A stretch of DNA of 40,287 nt from Alphaproteobacteria bacterium (lineage in GTDB: Bacteria > Pseudomonadota > Alphaproteobacteria > UBA2966). The DNA lies in contig JASLXG010000206.1 in the NCBI GenBank assembly GCA_030740435.1, positions 1 through 40,287 on the forward strand, read 5' to 3'. Of this stretch, positions 35,117 to 40,287 are shown piece by piece. Position numbers and translations under genes: made by a program. The notes below the pieces were generated by a model. That model did not search any database. It was not told the DNA's origin and was given only the letters and a program-made list of their open reading frames with translations. Within the stretch, counting starts at the first letter, position 1, and every line of letters starts with the position of its first letter.

Positions 35117-36529
35117 TCAGGCCGACAACGTCGGCCGCTTGCCGGCCCAGGGCGCCAGCCGCTCCAAGGCCGCCGCCGCCTGCAGCACGCGCTGGTCTTC
35201 GTGCATGCGGCCGACGATCTGCAGGCCGATGGGCAGGCCATCCTTGGTGAAGCCGCAGGGAACGCTGGCCGCCGGGTGGCCGGTGGCGTTGAAAGGGAAG
35301 GAAAACGGCGTCCACTTAAAGAGCTCCTCGGCAGCGATGGCGTCCGGGTCGGGCGCCACCCGGCCCACCTCGAAAGCCGGCACCGCCACCGCCGGCGTCA
35401 GCAAAAAGTCGTAGTTCTCGAAGAATTGCTGGACCTTGCCGCAGAAGTCGTAGCGCTGGATACGCGCCCCGATATAGTCGACCGCCGAATACTCCATGCC
35501 GCGTTTGATCATGTACACCAGACCGGGATCCATCTGGTCTTCCCACTCGGGCAGGTATTGCGAAAGGCCGCCGGCCATGGCGCCCTGGTAGAGCACCAGG
35601 AAAAACTCCGAGGGATCACCGAGACCAGGATCCTCGTCGTCCACCTCGGCACCCAGTTCGGTGAAGCTCTTGGCCGCTTTTTCCGTGGCCGCGGCGACTT
35701 CCGCGTCGACCGTGGCGTAGCCCAACGTCGGGCTCCAGCAAACCTTGGCGCCACGGATGCCGGCCTGCAGGCCGCTGAGATAATCCTGTGGCCCCAGCGG
35801 TTGGCTGTAGCGGTCGCGGGCGTCATAGCCGGCGATCACACCCAGCATCAGCGCAGCGTCGCTGACGGTTCGGGTCATGGGCCCCAGGTGCGAAAGTTGT
35901 TCGTTGGTCGGCATGGGGTAATAGGGCACGGTGCCCAATGTCGGTTTGATGCCGAAAATGCCGGCGAAGGCGCAGGGAATGCGGATCGAGCCGCCGCCGT
36001 CTCCGCCCTGGGCCAACGGCCCGAGGCCAGCGGCAACCTGCGACGAAGCCCCGCCGCTGGAGCCGCCCGGGGTGCGGTCCGTGTTCCAGGGATTGCGGGT
36101 AATGCCGGTGACGGCGCTGTCGGTGCAGCCCTTCCAGCCGAATTCCGGGGTCGTGGTCTTGCCCAGGAAGACGCCGCCGGCAGCCCGCAGGCGGCTCTCC
36201 AAAGGGGTATCGATATCGGGCACGTCGTGTTCGAAGATCTTCGAGCCCCGCATGGTGCGAATGCCCTTCGACATCTGCAGGTCTTTGATCGAGTAGGGCA
36301 CGCCATGCAGCGCGCCCAGGGGCTGCCCTTTCATCACCGCTTGTTCCGCGGCCTTTGCCTGCTCGATGGCCAACTCCGGGGTCGGCGTACAGAAACAATT
36401 CAGTACCGGGTTCAAGGCCTCGATCCGGGCCAGCACGGCCTCCGTCACCTCGACCGGCGACAAGCGGCGGCTACGGATATCGGCAGCCAACTCCGTGGCC
36501 GGCCGGAAACAAAGGTCTTCGTCACTCAT
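35117..36529 (-). CDS. Amidase signature-family enzyme inside the importer operon
   Basis: Amidase of 470 residues hydrolysing a carboxamide to acid and ammonia. The Ser-cisSer-Lys triad is in place: Lys in VPYSIKDLQ, the signature TPGGSSGGASSQVAAG with the nucleophilic Ser, and the second Ser in the Gly-rich GGDGGGSIRIP. The start chosen is ATG at 36529 with GGGGGAG seven bases upstream; ATG at 36544 is an alternative. It lies between the binding-protein gene and the OppB-like permease in the same direction, so its substrate is probably what the transporter brings in. No signal peptide was seen, so it acts in the cytoplasm. Close relatives include glutamyl-tRNA amidotransferase subunit A, but no GatB or GatC is here. 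Confidence 0.93.
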   Translation of the reverse strand: MSDEDLCFRPATELAADIRSRRLSPVEVTEAVLARIEALNPVLNCFCTPTPELAIEQAKAAEQAVMKGQPLGALHGVPYSIKDLQMSKGIRTMRGSKIFEHDVPDIDTPLESRLRAAGGVFLGKTTTPEFGWKGCTDSAVTGITRNPWNTDRTPGGSSGGASSQVAAGLGPLAQGGDGGGSIRIPCAFAGIFGIKPTLGTVPYYPMPTNEQLSHLGPMTRTVSDAALMLGVIAGYDARDRYSQPLGPQDYLSGLQAGIRGAKVCWSPTLGYATVDAEVAAATEKAAKSFTELGAEVDDEDPGLGDPSEFFLVLYQGAMAGGLSQYLPEWEDQMDPGLVYMIKRGMEYSAVDYIGARIQRYDFCGKVQQFFENYDFLLTPAVAVPAFEVGRVAPDPDAIAAEELFKWTPFSFPFNATGHPAASVPCGFTKDGLPIGLQIVGRMHEDQRVLQAAAALERLAPWAGKRPTLSA

Positions 36530-36620
36530 GGCGTTCTCCCCCATGGTGTCCCCTGTGGTGTCCTCACCCGGAACCGGCCGCCGGCCCATAAGGGCCGGCG
36601 GCCAATCTCGTCCGAAGTCG

Positions 36621-38189
36621 CTAGTTCCTCTTGATGTTCCAGAAGAACGAAGCCACCGACGGAATTATGCCACTGAGGTCGCTGCGGTAGGCACGGAAGA
36701 AGAAGTACTGACCCAGCGGAATGTAGGTGACGTAATCCATGGCCCGCTGTTGCATTTGTACGGACAGTTCCGCCAGCTTCTTGGGATCGCCTTCGTTAGC
36801 GAATTTCTTCCCCAATGCCTGCAGCTTTTCGTCACAAGGCCAGCCGAACCAGGCCTTGTCGCAAGTGCCCGCGACTCCGTAATGCAGCATCGGGTTCATC
36901 AGCATTTTGGCCGGCCAGGCGGTATGGAAAATATTCCAGCCACCTTCCGAGGGCTTTTTCTTCTCGGCCCGGCGCGAGGTCACCGTCGACCAATCCATGG
37001 CCTGGTCATCGAGGTTGATGCCAATCTTGCGCAGCAGGTTGGCCGTCACCAGGCTGGCCGAATGAAGCTGCGGGATATCGGTCGGGTGCAGCAGCACGAC
37101 CTTTTCGCCCTTGTAGCCCGCTTCTTTCAGGAGCTGCTTGGCTTTGTCGAAATTCTGCTGCATGACACGCTCGGCACCAACCTCGCTGCCATAGGGTGTG
37201 TCGCAGATGAAAAACGACGGGCAGGTGCGCCAGGAGTTCGGGATCGATGAGTTGGCCTGCTGATAGGTGGCCTGGTCGACCATCCATTGCAGCGCCTGAC
37301 GGGCCTTGATGTTGTCAAAGGGCGGGTGCTTGTGATTGATCACCAGCCAGGGCTGCCAGCCCAGGGCATCGGTGGTCTCGACGGTAACACCCTCAGCCGC
37401 CTTGGCTATCGGAACCAGGTCCGCCTTGAGATTTTCGATGAGGTCGATCTCACCGGCCTGCAGCGCATTCAGGGCCGTACTGGCGTCAGGGATGTAGTGC
37501 CATTCCAGGCGGTCGAAGTTGGCCACCTTGCCGCCGGCGAAATTGCTGGCCGGCTCGTTGCGCGGAACGTAAGCCGTGTTCCTGGTGTAGATCACCTTGC
37601 TGCCGGGCACCCATTTGTCTTTCTCGATCTTGAAGGGGCCCGAGCCGGTAAGCTCAGTGATTTGCTTGTGGGCATCTGTCTTGGCGACACGTTCCGGCAT
37701 CATGAAGGGGACGTTGGACATGTCCTTGCCGAGCGCTAGGATGGTGGCACCAAAGGGCTCCTTCAGGGTCAGTTTGACGGTCTTGGCGTCGACCGCCTCC
37801 ATCTTGTCCATGCGCTTCATCAGCCTCTGGCCCAAGCCGTCACGCTTGCCCCAACGAGCGATCGAGGCGACGCAGTCGGCGGCTGTGACGGGCGCTCCGT
37901 CGTGCCACTTCAGTCCGTCGCGCAATTTGATGACGTAGATCAGCCCATCATCACTGACGGTGTAGCTCTCGGCCATCTGAGGCTGCATCTGGAATTTCTC
38001 ATCGACCGCGAACAAGGTGTCGTAGATCGTATAGCCGTGGTTGGCGGTGATCAGCGCCGTGGTCCAGATCGGATCGATGTTTTTGAGATCGGCGTGAACC
38101 GATACTTTGAGTACCGATTCAGCATTAGCCGACACCGACAGCCCGATCGCCATCGACGCGCCGACAACAGAATGTAACAGTCTACGCAT
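36621..38189 (-). CDS. ABC transporter substrate-binding protein, family 5 (peptide/nickel type)
   Basis: Periplasmic binding protein of 522 residues. Signal peptide MRRLLHSVVGASMAIGLSVSANA is removed near residue 23; there is no lipobox Cys. The mature protein shows the SBP_bac_5 pattern, with the early block LKNIDPIWTTALITANHGY, LRDGLKWHDGAPVTAADCV and GSGPFKIEKD. ATG at 38189 has GGGGAGAG upstream. It is the first gene of the six-gene transport operon and 107 bases downstream of the CaiB-like gene. Relatives bind peptides, but also amides, opines and other metabolites; the neighbouring amidase hints at an amide. Confidence 0.95.
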   Translation of the reverse strand: MRRLLHSVVGASMAIGLSVSANAESVLKVSVHADLKNIDPIWTTALITANHGYTIYDTLFAVDEKFQMQPQMAESYTVSDDGLIYVIKLRDGLKWHDGAPVTAADCVASIARWGKRDGLGQRLMKRMDKMEAVDAKTVKLTLKEPFGATILALGKDMSNVPFMMPERVAKTDAHKQITELTGSGPFKIEKDKWVPGSKVIYTRNTAYVPRNEPASNFAGGKVANFDRLEWHYIPDASTALNALQAGEIDLIENLKADLVPIAKAAEGVTVETTDALGWQPWLVINHKHPPFDNIKARQALQWMVDQATYQQANSSIPNSWRTCPSFFICDTPYGSEVGAERVMQQNFDKAKQLLKEAGYKGEKVVLLHPTDIPQLHSASLVTANLLRKIGINLDDQAMDWSTVTSRRAEKKKPSEGGWNIFHTAWPAKMLMNPMLHYGVAGTCDKAWFGWPCDEKLQALGKKFANEGDPKKLAELSVQMQQRAMDYVTYIPLGQYFFFRAYRSDLSGIIPSVASFFWNIKRN

Positions 38190-38295
38190 TGGCCCTCTCC
38201 CCTTGTTGTCTCCAAAACGATTGTTCTTGTTGCGCCGCAACCCTAACACTCTACCAGGGTCCGGCCAAGCCGCCAGAGCGCAACGCCAGGATGAC

Positions 38296-39693
38296 TTAAG
38301 CCAGCCATTCCGCATTGTCGGAACCCAGCGCCGGCGAGGGACGAGACCAGCCCGGGGTGGTCTCGGAGAGCTCGAGCAGCGGCCCCAGGTGACGGATGGG
38401 GCCATAGCCGGAATCGCTCTCCATCCGCAACGCCGCCAGCTCGTCCGGCGCCAGGTCCAGGTCGGGCTCGGGCGGCTCGGTCTTGCCCTGGCGGTAGAGG
38501 AACATGCCGGATTGACAGAGCGAGACCTTGACGTGGTAGCTGCCGCCCTCCGTGGCACGCCGGGCCAGGGCCAGCAGGATGCCGAAGGCGCCCAGGTAAC
38601 CGGTCGAATAATCGCAAGCCGCCGCCGGCAACAGCGCCGGCCGCTCTGAGCCCGAATCGTGGCAGAGCCCGGTCACCGCCTGGGCCACCTGCTCCCAGCC
38701 GGCGCGCTGGCGCAAGGGCCCGTACTGGCCGAAGCAATCGATGGAGGTGTAGATCAGCCCCGGCCGCAAAGCCGCCAGATCTTCCGCCCCGAAACCGCGG
38801 GCCGCCAGCACGCCGGGCCGGTAGCCCTGGGAAAAGACGTCGGCGCCCGCCACCAGTTGGCGCAGCCGTTCGGCCTCCGCCGGCTGATCCAGATCGAGAA
38901 AGCAACTACGTTTGCCGTGGCTGAGGTCGATCACGAAGGGCTCGATCTGCGGCGCATGTTGGGCCGCCACCATCAACACCTCGGCGCCGAATTCGGCGCA
39001 GGTGCGGGCCGCCACCGGGCCGGCCAGGATGCGTGTGAGATCGAGCACCCGGATGGCGCCCAGCGGCGGCCCGTCGTCCTCGGCGAAGGGTTCGGGGTCG
39101 CTGTCGCCGATCTTCTCGATCTCGACCAGCGGCCGGGCCGCCAGGGCCTGGCCGTGGGGATGCGCCAGCCATTCCGAATTCTCGCGTATCATGCCGCCGC
39201 AAGCCCTGGCTTCGTCGATGGCACCCTCCAACTCCAGGGCGTCGCGCTGGCCGATGGCCTGGGCCACGGCTTCCGGCGTGGCCTGGCAGCCGAGCACGCC
39301 GAGCACGCGATCCTTGAGGTGCTCGAGCCCGAAATGGGGCAGGAACCAGCGCCCGTCCCGGGTCTCATAGGGCTGGGTCATCGTCAGCGTCGTAAGCACG
39401 GCCGCGGCCAAGGGGAAAGGCTGGTAGGAGCCGTCCGCCTGGCGCGCCTCGAGGTAGGCAAAGCTCTTGTGGGCGGCGGCTCCCTTGCGGGCGTCGATCG
39501 AGACGCGCTGGCGCCGCCCCGTCTTCATCTCCCAGATGTCCGAGACCGCCACCCCGATAGCGGCCAGCACCGCCGCCCCGGTTTCGCCGATCTTGAAGTG
39601 GCTGGAATAGACCGGGTCGGCGCCGCTGATCTCGGCCTCGGCCCCATCGGATCGGTTGCGGATGCCCATGAGCTCTTGAAAGGCAGCATTCAT
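38296..39693 (-). CDS. CaiB/BaiF family III CoA-transferase-like protein with unusual domain order
   Basis: A 465-residue protein of the CaiB/BaiF family, which transfers CoA between carboxylic acids. Normally the motif LDLTRxLAGP lies near the N-terminus; here VLDLTRILAGP begins at about 216. The first 200 residues instead resemble the distal part of a CaiB protein (GETGAAVLAAIGVAVSDIW, then YETRDGRWFLPHF). The second part ends at 465, short of a full domain. In the region that usually has a catalytic Asp after GY/GF, this protein has AGWEQVAQAVTGL with Glu334. It may be a distinct CaiB subfamily with altered or no transferase activity. ATG at 39693 is the first start of the frame. Whether it belongs to the transport operon is not clear. 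Confidence 0.82.
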   Translation of the reverse strand: MNAAFQELMGIRNRSDGAEAEISGADPVYSSHFKIGETGAAVLAAIGVAVSDIWEMKTGRRQRVSIDARKGAAAHKSFAYLEARQADGSYQPFPLAAAVLTTLTMTQPYETRDGRWFLPHFGLEHLKDRVLGVLGCQATPEAVAQAIGQRDALELEGAIDEARACGGMIRENSEWLAHPHGQALAARPLVEIEKIGDSDPEPFAEDDGPPLGAIRVLDLTRILAGPVAARTCAEFGAEVLMVAAQHAPQIEPFVIDLSHGKRSCFLDLDQPAEAERLRQLVAGADVFSQGYRPGVLAARGFGAEDLAALRPGLIYTSIDCFGQYGPLRQRAGWEQVAQAVTGLCHDSGSERPALLPAAACDYSTGYLGAFGILLALARRATEGGSYHVKVSLCQSGMFLYRQGKTEPPEPDLDLAPDELAALRMESDSGYGPIRHLGPLLELSETTPGWSRPSPALGSDNAEWLA

Positions 39694-40028
39694 TTTCTCG
39701 CACCCCCACTATCGGATTTGCCAATGCCAGAAGTATAGACGGCAGGGGAGGAGCGGGTTGGAATCCCACCCCATCCGCCATTATCCCCATCCGCCACAAT
39801 TAACCTCGAGCAACTTTCGCAAAATATTTTCGGCCTCGGCCGCCTCGGCCTCGAAATTATGGCTCTAAACCTTTCATAGGGTCAGGTAACGCGGCGAACC
39901 AAGACGAACTGGTCGGACAGAGATCGAGGGTCCCCGGGCGTCCAACCTGAGCATCCAGCGAAGACCAACGCCGCGTGACCGGGGCTATTGCCGCCCCGCT
40001 GGAGCCGGCTAGTCAAGGAGGTACACCG
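39694..40028. other. Divergent intergenic region before the right-edge gene
   Basis: About 335 bases with no convincing gene. It includes a repetitive GGCCTCGGC stretch around 39834-39854 flanked by A/T-rich bases and the strong Shine-Dalgarno sequence AAGGAGGT at 40015-40022 for the following gene. Promoters for both flanking genes are expected here, but none is obvious. Confidence 0.45.
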
Positions 40029-40287
40029 ATGCAAACCTTTGCCGCCGAAATCGGCGCCCTGATCGACCGGGGCGCCCTGTACGTCGCCCATCACTCGGCC
40101 GACCAGGACGGCCAAGCCATGCTGCCCTATCTCCGCACCATGGTGCCGGCCAGTCAGTTGCTGGCCATCCCCGCCCCGCTGCCAGGCGTCGAGAGGGACG
40201 CGTCCAAGGGCTCCTCCGAGATGCCTGTCCTGCCTCGTTTCGGTACAACCCATATCGCCAAGATCGACTACAAATCCGTGGATGAGT
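40029..40287 (+). CDS. Unrecognised protein, N-terminal part (runs off the window)
   Basis: ATG at 40029 is preceded six bases upstream by AAGGAGGT, the best Shine-Dalgarno sequence in the window, and the frame is open for 86 codons to the window end with G/C-rich third positions. The peptide starts MQTFAAEIGALIDRGAL and contains YVAHHSADQDGQAML, then a Pro-rich segment and PRFGTTHIAKIDYKS. HHSADQDG is loosely reminiscent of metal-binding HxxDxDG motifs of DHH-type proteins, but this is not enough to assign a family. There is no signal peptide or membrane helix in the visible part. Confidence 0.6.
   Translation, partial: MQTFAAEIGALIDRGALYVAHHSADQDGQAMLPYLRTMVPASQLLAIPAPLPGVERDASKGSSEMPVLPRFGTTHIAKIDYKSVDE

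Noticed and set aside
34055-36634. 859-codon plus-strand open frame across the permease and amidase genes
   Set aside because: It spans two convincing minus-strand genes, and its product is His/Gly/Arg-rich low complexity, typical of a shadow.

Overview
The window is GC-rich, gene-dense bacterial DNA with many stop/start overlaps of the ATGA type and strong G/C bias at third codon positions. The gene content (CoA-ester catabolism, short-chain dehydrogenases, CaiB-type CoA transferase, GMC oxidoreductase, Opp/Dpp importer with an amidase, YgeA-type racemase) suggests a heterotrophic alphaproteobacterium of the Rhodospirillales or an uncultured relative. That placement is inference from gene content. 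No rRNA, tRNA, CRISPR array, integrase or intact insertion sequence was seen.

Layout. 1-3480: end of an unidentified gene, a long hairpin, a RhlE-type DEAD-box helicase, a stand-alone RAM (Lrp/AsnC effector) domain and an acyl-CoA dehydrogenase. 3505-4783: the 5' half of a class III aminotransferase runs tail-to-tail into a sulfatase fragment that lacks both ends. 5075-8372: aspartate/glutamate racemase, then an enoyl-CoA hydratase and an acyl-CoA synthetase on the minus strand. 8961-10328: secreted PhoD-like phosphatase. 10478-14024 (minus): aldehyde dehydrogenase, small Tat-signal protein and GMC oxidoreductase, translationally coupled. 14172-19406 (plus): SDR, MarR regulator, enoyl-CoA hydratase, aryl-CoA ligase, orphan HigA-type antitoxin, GFA protein and a second SDR, mostly overlapping; this looks like a CoA-dependent aromatic acid module with its own regulator.

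19651-20225 holds a second tail-to-tail junction, joining a secreted SUMF1/FGE domain to the first about 60 residues of an acyl-CoA dehydrogenase. 20369-22021 is a secreted SH3-caspase protein, convergent with a 968-residue FAD/Fe-S oxidase (22018-24924). 24955-28333 (minus) carries a flavoprotein with a one-base frameshift and a class V aminotransferase with a C-terminal extension. 28429-30190 (plus) carries an SDR and a frameshifted secreted amidohydrolase, which meets a DHH phosphoesterase end to end.

31219-38189 is a minus-strand Opp/Dpp-type importer operon (binding protein, amidase, two permeases, two ATPases), which suggests uptake of an amide or short peptide followed by cytoplasmic hydrolysis. 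Upstream lies a CaiB-family protein with unusual domain order. The window ends inside an unrecognised gene with a near-perfect Shine-Dalgarno sequence.

The most unusual points are the two tail-to-tail junctions, each truncating two genes, two single-base frameshifts within 2.7 kb, the SUMF1/caspase neighbourhood, and several enzymes lacking an expected catalytic residue (SDR without Tyr, CaiB with Glu for Asp, amidohydrolase without HxH). Rearrangement and assembly error cannot be told apart from the sequence alone.
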